From positions 1 through 64,000 of the forward strand of contig NZ_BAZY01000001.1 in the NCBI RefSeq assembly GCF_001310975.1: DNA of 64,000 bases, read 5' to 3'. Position numbers and translations under genes: made by a program. Below are positions 51,602 through 62,208 of this stretch, piece after piece. The notes below the pieces were generated by a model. The model saw only the letters and a program-made list of their open reading frames with translations, had not been told where the DNA came from and did not search any database. The DNA comes from Thermoanaerobacter thermocopriae JCM 7501. GTDB taxonomy: Bacteria > Bacillota > Thermoanaerobacteria > Thermoanaerobacterales > Thermoanaerobacteraceae. Each line of letters starts with the position of its first letter. The first letter of the stretch is position 1.

Positions 51602-53107
<1,506 letters not shown>

Positions 53108-53209
53108 AATAAAAAATTGATAAAAAGTAGCAGGAATTTTAAAACATTTGTAGAATATATCTTATTAAAGGGAGAAAAAATAAATAATAAGTATGGTGGA
53201 GATTTGGAG

Positions 53210-53250
53210 AACCATATATAGCCGATAGGATCGGTTATATATGGTTTTTT
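53210..53250 (+). terminator. Leader hairpin before the G3P dehydrogenase genes, possible GlpP target
   Basis: AACCATATATAGCCGA pairs perfectly with TCGGTTATATATGGTT around TAGGA and is followed by TTTTATCTTTT, a strong intrinsic terminator. It lies just before the AAGGAGG of the next gene. In Bacillus an equivalent terminator in the glpD leader is controlled by GlpP, whose gene is upstream here. A weak -10 (TAGAAT, 53151-53156) lies before it. Confidence 0.75.
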
Positions 53251-53274
53251 ATCTTTTAAGGAGGTTTTATGACT

Positions 53275-54777
53275 ATGAAAGAAATGTACGATGTTTTGAT
53301 AATAGGTGCTGGAGTGGTTGGCTGTTCAATTGCGAGAGAACTTTCAAAATACAAATTAAAAATATTAGTTGTAGAAAAAGGTGAAGATGTGGCTTCAGAA
53401 GGGGCTTCTAAAGCTAATAGCGCAATACTACATGCGGGTTATGACCCTGTACCTGGTACTTTAAAAGCTAAGCTAAATGTCAGAGGAAATGAAATGTACG
53501 ATGAGTTGTGCAAAGATTTGGATGTTCCAATAAAGAGAACAGGTTCTTTAGTTGTGGCTTTTTCTGAAGAAGAGGTAAAAGAGCTCTATGAATTGTTTAA
53601 TAGAGGAATAAAAAATGGAGTTAAGGAATTGTCTATAATTACTAAAGATATGGTCAAAGAGATAGAACCTTATATAAACGATACAGTCATTGCTGCTTTG
53701 TATGCCAAAACAGCAGGAATAATATGTCCTTATGGATATACTATTGCAGTGGCAGAAAATGCTGCACAAAATGGAGCAGAATTTGTTTTTAATTCAGAAG
53801 TAATTGATATCAAAAAAAATGGGGATTTCTTTATAGTAAAAACTCACAAAGAAGAATTTTACAGTAAATATGTTGTCAATGCTGCAGGACTTTATTCAGA
53901 TGTCATAAATAACATGGTAGGTGCGAAGCCATTTTCTGTGCATCCTAGAAAAGGAGAATATTTGATATTAGATAAAGACCAAGGATATCTTGCAAGGACA
54001 GTAATATTCCAGGTTCCAACTAAAATGGGTAAAGGAATATTAGTTTCTCCTACAGTTGATGGGAATCTACTTATTGGACCTACTTCAGAAGACATACAAG
54101 ATAAAGAATTTAAAGCAACTACAAGAGAAGGGCTCAATAAAGCAATTACAGTTGCAAAAAGAAGTGTGGATAAATTTGATGTCAGAAAGACTATCACTCA
54201 GTTTACAGGACTTAGAGCGACTCCTGATACGGAAGACAAAGACTTTATAATTGGAGAATCTGATGTGAAGGGATTTATAAATGCTGCTGGAATAGAATCT
54301 CCTGGTTTTACTGCAGCACCTGCTATTGCCGAAATGATAAGGGATATACTTAGAGATACCGGGCTTAAGTTGATTGAGAAAGTAGATTTTAATCCAAAAA
54401 GGAAACCAGTTATAAGATTTACTGAACTTTCAGACGAAGAAAGAAACAAGCTTATAAAAGAAAATCCTGCTTATGGAAGAATAATATGCAGATGTGAGAC
54501 AGTAACAGAAGGAGAGATAATAGATGCGATAAGAAGACCTGTAGGTGCAAAATCTTTAGATGGTGTTAAAAGGCGTGTAAGAGCTGGAATGGGAAGATGC
54601 CAGGGAAGTTTTTGCGGTCCGAGAGTTGTTGAAATATTAGCAAGAGAACTTAATATTTCTCCTCTTGAGGTTACAAAGCATGGAAGAAATTCGAATATTT
54701 TAGCCGCAGAGACAAAAAAATTTTTGTTAGAAAAAACGGCAGAGGTTTTAAAGAAAGAGGTGTATGAAAATGCTTAA
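53275..54777 (+). CDS. FAD-dependent glycerol-3-phosphate dehydrogenase, GlpA-like with [2Fe-2S] domain
   Basis: About 500 residues from ATG 53275, ten bases after AAGGAGG (an ATG at 53269 is too near). The FAD-binding motif is VLIIGAGVVGCSIAREL; the DAO-type domain includes GASKANSAILHAGYD and GLRATPDTEDKDF. The C-terminus is a BFD-like iron-sulfur domain with cysteines in CRCETVTEGEI and GRCQGSFCGPRV. It oxidises glycerol-3-phosphate to dihydroxyacetone phosphate, probably at the membrane with the flavoprotein encoded next, overlapping by 14 bases. Confidence 0.9.
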   Translation: MKEMYDVLIIGAGVVGCSIARELSKYKLKILVVEKGEDVASEGASKANSAILHAGYDPVPGTLKAKLNVRGNEMYDELCKDLDVPIKRTGSLVVAFSEEEVKELYELFNRGIKNGVKELSIITKDMVKEIEPYINDTVIAALYAKTAGIICPYGYTIAVAENAAQNGAEFVFNSEVIDIKKNGDFFIVKTHKEEFYSKYVVNAAGLYSDVINNMVGAKPFSVHPRKGEYLILDKDQGYLARTVIFQVPTKMGKGILVSPTVDGNLLIGPTSEDIQDKEFKATTREGLNKAITVAKRSVDKFDVRKTITQFTGLRATPDTEDKDFIIGESDVKGFINAAGIESPGFTAAPAIAEMIRDILRDTGLKLIEKVDFNPKRKPVIRFTELSDEERNKLIKENPAYGRIICRCETVTEGEIIDAIRRPVGAKSLDGVKRRVRAGMGRCQGSFCGPRVVEILARELNISPLEVTKHGRNSNILAAETKKFLLEKTAEVLKKEVYENA

Positions 54778-56028
54778 TTACGACATAGTCATAATAGGTG
54801 GTGGCCCTGCAGGGTTAGGTGCTGCTGTAGAAGCCTATGAAAAGGGTGTAAAAAATATAGTCATAATTGAAAGAGATAAATACCTCGGGGGTATTTTACA
54901 ACAGTGCATACACAATGGCTTTGGACTTCAAGAATTTAAAGAAGAATTGACAGGACCAGAGTATGCACAAAGATTCATTGATAAAGTGGAAGAATATGGC
55001 ATAAATGTGATGCTAGAAACTATGGTTTTGGAAATAACTCCTGAGAGAATAGTAAAAGCAGTCAACTCTAGAGATGGTGTGTTTCAAATAAAAGCTGGAG
55101 CCATAATTCTTGCTATGGGATGCAGGGAAAGACCGAGAGGTGCTATTATGATACCTGGTACTCGCCCAGCAGGTATTCTTACAGCAGGTACTGCTCAGAG
55201 GTATGTAAATATGGAAGGATATCTTCCGGGAAAAGAAATAGTGATATTGGGTTCCGGCGATGTGGGGCTTATTATGGCAAGAAGGTTTACATTAGAAGGA
55301 GCAAAAGTCAAAGCAGTTGTAGAACTCATGCCTTACTCTAGTGGACTTACAAGAAACATTGTTCAGTGTTTAGAAGATTTTAATATTCCTCTTCTTTTAA
55401 GTCATACTGTCATTGAAATTCATGGTAAAGACAGGGTGGAAGGAGTTACAATTGCCAAAGTTGATGAAAATAGAGAGCCAATTATGGAGACTGCACAGTA
55501 TATAAGCTGTGATACGTTAATACTTTCTGTTGGCTTGATTCCTGAAAATGAGCTCTCTCAAAAGGCCGGTATAGAGCTAGACCCTATAACAGGAGGACCT
55601 ATTGTAAATGAAATGTTAGAAACAAGTGTTCCTGGAATTTTTGCTTGTGGCAATGTCCTTCAAGTTCACGACTTAGTTGACAATGTTACTGCAGAAGCGA
55701 GATTGGCAGCTAATTCAGCAATACGATTTATTCGAGAAGGTGAATTTGGAAAAGTAGTATCAACGTAAAGGCTGGTAATGGTATACGTTATGTTGTTCCA
55801 CAAAAGATAAATGTAGATAACATAGAAAAGAGGATAAAATTCAGAATGAGACCTGTTAGCGTTTATACTAATGCTACATTAGCAGTAAAGTCAGGAGACA
55901 AATATTTACTAAGACAAAAAAGGCAGCGATTAACCCCTGGTGAAATGATTGATGTAAATTTAAGCAAAGACATACTAAAAAATGCAAATCCTAAAGAAGG
56001 CATTGTCTTTTCAGTTGAGGAGGGATAA
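54764..56028 (+). CDS. NAD(P)/FAD-dependent oxidoreductase, partner of the G3P dehydrogenase (one frameshift)
   Basis: About 421 residues once repaired. It has an FAD-binding motif IIGGGPAGLGAAVEA, a redox-like CIHNGFG segment, GCRERPRGAIMIPGTRPAG, a second nucleotide-binding motif VILGSGDVGLIMARR and the terminal CGNVLQVHDLVD. The frame breaks near 55760 after FGKVV, and the tail continues NVKAGNGIRYVVPQKINV to 56028. Such proteins sit between GlpA-like and DUF1667 genes in many Clostridia and Thermotogae; they probably pass electrons from G3P to NAD or a quinone-like carrier. The exact reaction is inferred. Confidence 0.85.
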
Positions 56029-56029
56029 A

Positions 56030-56394
56030 ATGGGATTAAAAGAAATTACATGTATAGTTTGCCCCTTGGGCTGTAGAATACAAGTTGAAATGGAAGGAGG
56101 GAGATAAAAAGCGTAAAAGGATATTCTTGTTCTAGAGGATTAGAATATGCTAAAAATGAAGTTATTATGCCTAAAAGGACTATTACGACAAGTGTGAGAG
56201 CGATAGGGGGACATCTTCCACTCTTATCTGTTAGGACAAAAGAGCCTGTTCCAAAAGAAAAGATACCAGAAATAATGCTTGAATTGGCCAAGGTAGAGGT
56301 TAAAGCTCCTGTAAAAATAGGAGATGTAGTGGTGAAGAACATTTTGGGTACGGGGGTTGACATAATTGCTACAAGAAACCTTTATGTAAAATAA
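56030..56394 (+). CDS. DUF1667 small iron-sulfur-like protein (one frameshift)
   Basis: About 121 residues once repaired. The start has ITCIVCPLGCRIQVEMEGG, with two Cys as in this family, and a third, YSCSRGLEYA, follows after the break near 56100 (a G run one short). The rest, VIMPKRTITTSVRAIGG and VVVKNILGTGVDIIATRNL, is conserved in DUF1667. It begins two bases after the previous stop. The family always accompanies these G3P dehydrogenase pairs, so it is probably a third electron-transfer subunit. Confidence 0.85.
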
Positions 56395-56413
56395 GTTTTT
56401 GTGTGGTGATAAA

Positions 56414-58046
56414 ATGGAGGGAAGAAGGGAAATATTAAGAACTCCTGTGAGTATCCATTCTCAGATTGCTGCCCATATTGTTCAAAAGGTTAGTCACATA
56501 AGCAGACAAAACAATGTAAGCATATTTTTAAGGAAGATAAATGATAGTAGATTAATTCCTGCTAACAGTATGCTGTCAATGGTGACTTTTTTTGCTTCTC
56601 GCGGTGAAGAAATAGAAGTAGTGGTAGAAGGTGCCAATGTGGAGAATGCTATAAAAGAGTTTAAAGGCTTTTTTACAATGAATTAGGGAAAGAAAAGGAA
56701 GAAAAGATACTTATGAACTTTTAAAAAATACCTCAATAGCCTATGAGAAAATATTTAATTCTATTGGTTCAGGACTTATAGTTACTGATGAAAATGGGGC
56801 AATAATGATTTTTAACAAAGCAGCTGAAAGTATTACAGGGATTAATATGGACCAAGCTATAGGTAGAAAAATACAAGAAGTGGTACAGGATATAAAAATT
56901 GCTGATGTGTTAAAAACTGGCAAAGAAGAGATGAACAAAAAACTAAAAATAGGCACAAATGTGGTGTTAACAAATATAACACCTATTTGTACGGATAAAA
57001 AAATAGAAGGTGCCGTTATAATATTTTATGACTTTCCTCAGATAGAATATTTGGAAAATGAGTTAAAAAGAAATAGAAAGCTTGATAAAGCCTTTGACAT
57101 AATAATAGGTAATAGCGGGAAATTAAAAGATGCTCTCACAATCGCTTCTAAAGCTGCAGAAACTGATTCAACGGTCCTCATAAGAGGAGAAAGCGGAACG
57201 GGGAAAGAGCTGGTGGCTAATGCGATACATTATGCCAGTAAAAGGAAGGATAAACCGTTTATAAGGGTAAATTGTGCGGCTATTCCTGTGACCCTATTGG
57301 AGAGTGAGCTTTTTGGACATGAAAGGGGAGCTTTTACCGGAGCTGTAACGCAAAAAATAGGAAAATTCGAATTAGCCGATGGGGGAACGATTTTTCTTGA
57401 TGAAATAGGAGATATTCCCCCTGAGATTCAGATAAAACTTTTAAGAGTGATTCAGGAAAAAGAAATTGAAAGAGTAGGAGGAATAAAAACTCTAAAGGTG
57501 GATGTGAGGATAATTGCTGCGACAAATAAAGATTTAGAGAAGGCAATAAAAGAGGGGACTTTTAGAGAAGATTTATACTATAGATTAAACGTTATACCTG
57601 TGATTTTGCCTCCATTAAGAGAAAGAAGAGAAGATATTCCTCTTCTTGTGGAACATTTTATAGAAAAGCTTAACAAAAAATTAAATAAAAATGTAAAAAA
57701 GGTTACTAGAAAAGCTATGCAAGCATTGATATATTATGATTGGCCTGGGAATATACGAGAATTAGAAAATATAATTGAAAGATGTATAACATTGAGTGAT
57801 AATGATTACATCGATTATAAGGACTTACCTCATTATATTCGAAATGAAAGTGCTGTTCTCTCAGATGATGATATTATTTATCTTGGAGAAAACAACAAGC
57901 TACTTACAATGGAAGAATATGAGCGCAAAATAATAAAAGCTGCGCTACAAAGGTATAAAAGTTTTAATAAAGCAGGAAAAGTTTTAGGACTTACCCATAA
58001 AACTATTGCTGCAAAAGCAAGGAAATTTGGACTTGTTGATAGATAA
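56414..58046 (+). CDS. HPr-PAS-AAA+-Fis sigma-54 enhancer-binding protein (two frameshifts)
   Basis: About 544 residues once repaired, starting at ATG 56414. Residues 1-85 form an HPr-like domain with the phospho-acceptor His in [15 protein letters not shown], where HPr has HARPA. A PAS domain follows ([17 protein letters not shown]), then an AAA+ domain with Walker A GESGTGKE, the sigma-54 contact loop [21 protein letters not shown], and a C-terminal Fis-type HTH ([24 protein letters not shown]). Breaks lie near 56675 and 56702. It lies between two operons with sigma-54 promoters, which it very probably activates. The HPr domain suggests control by PTS phosphorylation. Confidence 0.88.
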
Positions 58047-58060
58047 TTCCAAAAGGATTA

Positions 58061-58104
58061 ATTGGCTGATACTTTTTACCAAAATAGCCTTTGAAGGCTA
58101 TTTC
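58061..58104 (+). promoter_or_regulatory. Candidate activator site and hairpin after the sigma-54 activator gene
   Basis: ATTGGCTGATACTTTTTACCAAAATAG (58061-58087) resembles the region at 50058-50086 before the glp promoter. It overlaps a hairpin AAATAGCC/GGCTATTT (58082-58103) that may end the activator transcript. A T run does not follow the stem. Confidence 0.5.
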
Positions 58105-58125
58105 AGACTGTAGACAAACTTTCGT

Positions 58126-58335
58126 AAATAGGATATTTTGCAATCGGTGCGACTTGTGACAAAGCGGCAACAAAACTTAACAAAACCGAGGGTGGAGGCA
58201 GGGCCGTAGCCACGGATGGCGGAGGCGGGCACTAAGACAAGGATGTCGAATGTGCGGTACCCTGCCGTAACCCGAAGGTCGAGTTTAGTTTTGTCGCTTT
58301 GGAACATCGGAGTGACGATGCAAAATATCCTATTT
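58126..58335. repeat. GC-rich imperfect palindromic element, about 210 bp
   Basis: The outer arms AAATAGGATATTTTGCA (58126-58142) and TGCAAAATATCCTATTT (58319-58335) are exact complements. Inside, CAAAGCGGCAACAAAACTTAAC and its near-complement AGTTTTGTCGCTTTG form a second stem, and the core is GC-rich with further pairings such as GGCAGGG/CCCTGCC and GACAAGGATGTC. No reading frame of note. The composition is very different from the AT-rich neighbours. It resembles a dispersed, MITE-like or structured-RNA element of Thermoanaerobacter-type genomes; copy number cannot be judged from one window. Confidence 0.7.
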
Positions 58336-58385
58336 TAAAAATTTTTTATTTTGTCAACAAGCTATACCTGTTTGCTACATTTATT

Positions 58386-58401
58386 TGGCATATAAATTGC
58401 A
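58386..58401 (+). promoter_or_regulatory. Sigma-54 promoter of the dhaKLM operon
   Basis: TGGCAT-N5-TTGCA matches the -24/-12 consensus in all but one base and is identical in its conserved bases to the glp promoter at 50121. It lies 40 bases before the dhaK start. Confidence 0.88.
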
Positions 58402-58440
58402 TTTAAAAATTGGCAAAAGTAAATTGGAAGGAGGTAAATT

Positions 58441-59437
58441 ATGAAAAAGTTGATTAATAATCCTAATGATGTCGTGAAAGAAATGATAGGGGGATTATTG
58501 ACTGCTCACCCATCTTACCTGAGAAAACTTGACAACATAGATGTAATTGTCAGAAAAGATGCACCTGTAGAAGGAAAAGTTGGACTTGTAAGTGGTGGCG
58601 GCAGTGGCCATGAGCTGCTCATGCAGGATATGTGGGCTATGGAATGTTGGATGCGGCTTGCCTGGTGCTGTCTTTACTTCACCTACACCTGACCAAATTT
58701 ATGAAGCGATTAAGGCAGTGGATGGAGGGAAAGGAGTATTATTGATTATTAAAAACTACACAGGCGACGTAATGAATTTTGAAATGGCTAGAGAAATGGC
58801 ACAGATGGATGGAATGGAAGTAGATGAAGCGATAGTGAACGATGATGTTGCAGTAGAAAATAGCACTTGGACTCAAGGTAGGCGTGGTATTGCTGGAACT
58901 GTATTTGTTCATAAAATTGCTGGAGCAAAGGCACAAGAAGGAGCTAGCTTGCAAGAAGTAAAAAGAGTGGCTGAGAAAGTAATTGCAAATGTAAGGTCAA
59001 TGGGAATGGCACTAACACCATGTACTGTTCCAGCAGCAGGGAAACCTAGCTTTACTCTTGCAGAAGATGAGATAGAGATTGGTATAGGAATACATGGAGA
59101 GCCTGGAACTCACAGAGAGAAAATAAAACCTGCAGATGAAATAGTAGAACATTTAATGGAGAAAATAATAAATGACCTGCCTTATAAAGAAAATGACGAG
59201 GTTGCTGTTATGATAAACGGGCTTGGTGCAACTCCTTTAATGGAACTTTATGTTGCGAACAGGAAAGTAGCAGAAATTTTAGAGGATAAAAAGATCAAAG
59301 TTTACAAAACATATGTAGGAGAATTTATGACTTCTCTTGAAATGAGTGGATTTTCTATAACAATGTTAAAATTAGATGAAGAACTTAAAACATTGTTAGA
59401 TGCAAAGGCAGATACACCTGCTTTTAAACAATTATAA
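58441..59437 (+). CDS. dhaK: Dihydroxyacetone kinase, substrate-binding subunit (two frameshifts)
   Basis: About 333 residues once repaired. DhaK binds dihydroxyacetone covalently through a His, here the one in [13 protein letters not shown]. The N-terminus has [15 protein letters not shown] and [11 protein letters not shown]. The frame breaks near 58615 (GAGCTGCT should be GAGCCTGCT) and near 58661 (GCCTGGT should be GCCCTGGT), restoring [22 protein letters not shown]-type text. A GGAGG ribosome site precedes it, and the operon has a sigma-54 promoter. With DhaL and DhaM it makes DHAP using phosphoenolpyruvate. Confidence 0.93.
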
Positions 59438-59455
59438 ATTTTTAGGAGGTAGAGG

Positions 59456-60055
59456 ATGGTTATAACAAAAAATGATGTCTTGAAAATTGTGGACAAAATT
59501 GTAGAGGTTATAAAAGAGAATAAAGAGTACCTTACAGAGTTGGATGCTGCTATTGGTGATGCGGACCATGGAATAAATTTAGATAGAGGATTTGATGCCG
59601 TAAAGCAAAAATTGACCACATTGCCTGAAACTACTGATATAGGGACAATATTAAGAACTATAGGCATGACTCTTGTATCTACGGTGGGAGGAGCTTCTGG
59701 TCCTTTATATGGTACAGCTTTTATGAGAGCTGGCCAAGTAGTTCAGGGTAAAAATGAACTTTCTGAAGAGGATATAGTTAAAATCTTTGAAGCTGCTTTA
59801 GATGGCATCAAACAAAGAGGAAAAGCTGAAGCAGGAGACAAGACTATGATAGATTCTATTGAACCTGCATATAAAGCTTTAAAAGAGAGTTTAGAAAATA
59901 ACATTGCATTGCCTGAAGCATTAAATAGAGCAGCTAATGCTGCTAAAGAGGGAATGGAATACACTAAAAATATTTCTGCAAGAAAAGGAAGGGCAAGTTA
60001 CCTGGGAGAAAGAAGTATTGGACACTTAGATCCAGGGGCAACATCAGCTATTTGA
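59456..60055 (+). CDS. dhaL: Dihydroxyacetone kinase, ADP-binding subunit
   Basis: An intact 199-residue subunit. The ADP-magnesium site is formed by the conserved aspartates in AAIGDADHGINLDRG, and GGASGPLYGTAFMRA, GDKTMIDSI and RKGRASYLGERSIGHLDPGA are all typical. The bound ADP is rephosphorylated by DhaM and passes the phosphate to dihydroxyacetone on DhaK. An AGGAGGTAGAGG ribosome site precedes it. Confidence 0.96.
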   Translation: MVITKNDVLKIVDKIVEVIKENKEYLTELDAAIGDADHGINLDRGFDAVKQKLTTLPETTDIGTILRTIGMTLVSTVGGASGPLYGTAFMRAGQVVQGKNELSEEDIVKIFEAALDGIKQRGKAEAGDKTMIDSIEPAYKALKESLENNIALPEALNRAANAAKEGMEYTKNISARKGRASYLGERSIGHLDPGATSAI

Positions 60056-60107
60056 TGATAAAAACTTTTTGTGATGTTGTCAATTTATCATAATGGTGGA
60101 GGAAAAA

Positions 60108-60500
60108 ATGGTTGGAATAGTGTTAGTCTCTCACTCAAGAAAAATAGTAGAGGGAGTCTATGAACTGGCAAGCCAAATGACAGGCGGAAAGGTTTCCATA
60201 GGGCTAGCTGGCGGGACACAAGATGGCAGATTAGGAACAGATGCTACTAAGATAATGGAAGAAATTAAAAAAGTAGACGAAGGGCAAGGAGTAGTAGTTT
60301 TAGTTGATATTGGAAGTGCTGTAATGAGTGCACAAATGGCACTAGAGCTTTTGGGAAAAGAATACGAGGGAAAAGTGAAAATTGCCAATGCTCCTTTAGT
60401 GGAAGGAGCAATTGCAGCTAGTGTAGAAGCTTCTATAGGTAGTGATTTTAATAAAGTTCTTTCGGTTGCAGAGGAATCCAAAAAACTTAATAAATTGTAA
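60108..60500 (+). CDS. dhaM: PTS-dependent dihydroxyacetone kinase phosphotransferase subunit
   Basis: A 130-residue single-domain DhaM of the mannose EIIA fold. The phosphorylated His is in VLVSHSRKI near residue 9; GTDATKIMEEI and VDIGSAVMSAQMALELL follow. It lacks the HPr and EI-like domains fused to DhaM in E. coli, so it must take phosphate from a separate HPr. ATG 60108 follows GGTGGAGG; an upstream ATG at 60093 overlaps that site. A terminator lies right behind it. Confidence 0.93.
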   Translation: MVGIVLVSHSRKIVEGVYELASQMTGGKVSIGLAGGTQDGRLGTDATKIMEEIKKVDEGQGVVVLVDIGSAVMSAQMALELLGKEYEGKVKIANAPLVEGAIAASVEASIGSDFNKVLSVAEESKKLNKL

Positions 60501-60509
60501 AATAATTCT

Positions 60510-60537
60510 AAGTCTGGACAAAGTCCAGACTTTTTTG
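60510..60537 (+). terminator. Terminator of the dhaKLM operon
   Basis: AAGTCTGGAC and GTCCAGACTT pair around a three-base loop, followed by TTTTTT. Confidence 0.92.
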
Positions 60538-60601
60538 TAATACATTAAATTTATCAAGATTTAACAAACATCTATTAAAAGAGATTTAATTACACGAAAA
60601 A

Positions 60602-60630
60602 TTGATTATGCGGGGAAAAAAGAATATAAT
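60602..60630 (+). promoter_or_regulatory. Sigma-A promoter before the unrecognised gene at 60728
   Basis: TTGATT (60602-60607) and TATAAT (60625-60630) are spaced by 17 bases. A second possible -35, TTGACA at 60675-60680, has no convincing -10. Confidence 0.6.
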
Positions 60631-60727
60631 GGAGGTAGAAAGACTTAGTGAAAAATAAATAAAAAAAGTATTGTTTGACAAAAAACTTGCGCAAATGTTA
60701 AAAGATAATTGACTGAGAGGTGTAACA

Positions 60728-62193
60728 ATGCAACAAGATGAAGTAATGAAATTGCGGGAACAACTCAATAAAACTCCAAAGACACCAAAGGAAATTTCTA
60801 TGTTGCTAAAAAGAATAATAAAAAAACAGGAGGAAATAGTACAAATAATTAGCATTTTAGAACTTTTTAATGAGACAGTGTACTTATACCATGTACTATT
60901 TAGAAAAAAGAGTGGAGCTAATACTTTAGCATATTTGGATAGAGAAACACAAAACATTTTAGAGACTATCAAAAATATAGTAGATAATACACAGTATTTC
61001 GGATTTATGGAAGAAAAAATAATAAAAAAGACGGAGAGGGCAGTCAGAAAATATAAGGACTACTTTGAAAATGCTATTGATGTTTTGTATGGATATTATG
61101 TAGAGTCGAGATATGTTAACGATGTGATAAATGATAGAGCGAGAGATTTTTTTTCTGAAGAATTGATAGATGAGGGGGAATTTTACGAAGGCGTTATTAA
61201 TTTCATAAATGAGGTTGAAGAGGAAAAAGAAGAAAGAATAAAAGAAATATTATCTAGCATTCCTTTTGCAATGTCTAAAAAGCGCTTTTATGAATATTTA
61301 ACAAGGGGACTGGAAAAGGATTATTCAAATTATGAAGCTTTTTTGGAAAGTGTAATAGATATAGAGGAAAATTTTTATGGTAAATTAATAGAAGGCTATG
61401 GCGATTTTTTCCTCATATTGCTGAGAAAATTGAATACTTACAATCACTGGATTTTAAACATATGACTCGGGAAGAAGTGGATACCTACTTTAAAAAAAGT
61501 ATAGAATTAATAGAAAGTATCCAACAATTAAGAGAAGTTTGTTTTTCTGTTTTAAAAATTATAAATAGGCTATTAATAGTATTTGTATCAAAAAATAGCT
61601 TTAAAACTTTAATTAGTAAAGAACCTTTCATAGTGGATTATATAGTTTTTTATAACAAGTTAAATAGAAATTCTTTAGAAGAAATAGAAAAAAATATCAA
61701 AACTTGCGATAATGTAATTTCTAATTGGTATTTCGAATTGTATAGGTATAATTTATTATTAGGAGAAATTGACTATTCTGATCTGGATATTAGAGAAATT
61801 ATAGATGAAGTTATATTACAAAAAATTGAAATACTTTCAGAATTTGAAAATTTATTAAATGATACAAGTGAAATTGTACTCGAGGATGGTCAAGTAGAAG
61901 AAGAACCTATAGATATGGCTGTAATAAAAGGCGAAATAAAAAAAGTCATTTCTTTAATCGAAGATATTTCAAGAAACATGAAAAATGAGTATAGAAAAGC
62001 GAGATTGAGAAGACTTATGGGAATTATTCCTGTACCTCAAAATTTTAAAAAAGAAGTCTTGCATTATATAAAAAATTCTATTGAGCTTGACAATTCGCAG
62101 AGTAGAAAATTATCTTTTATGCATACGGTAACGAAAAAAATAGAGCTTTACAAGGATTTAAAAAAAAACAAAAAAACTTTTATGAAGCTATAA
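60728..62193 (+). CDS. Unrecognised helical cytoplasmic protein (one frameshift)
   Basis: I do not recognise this protein. The first piece (60728-61465) and the second (61462-62193) join into about 488 residues if one T is added to the T run at 61404-61409: the text then reads GDFFPHIAEKIEYLQSLDF before MTREEVD. It is rich in Glu, Lys, Ile and Leu, largely helical, with no signal peptide, membrane segment or clear catalytic motif. Blocks of the kind E-x-x-x-R-x-x-L recur, as in coiled or HEAT-like bundles. It precedes a Lit-like membrane protein by six bases, so a partnership in the envelope is possible but unproven. Confidence 0.65.
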
Positions 62194-62208
62194 TAAAAGG
62201 TGCAAAGG

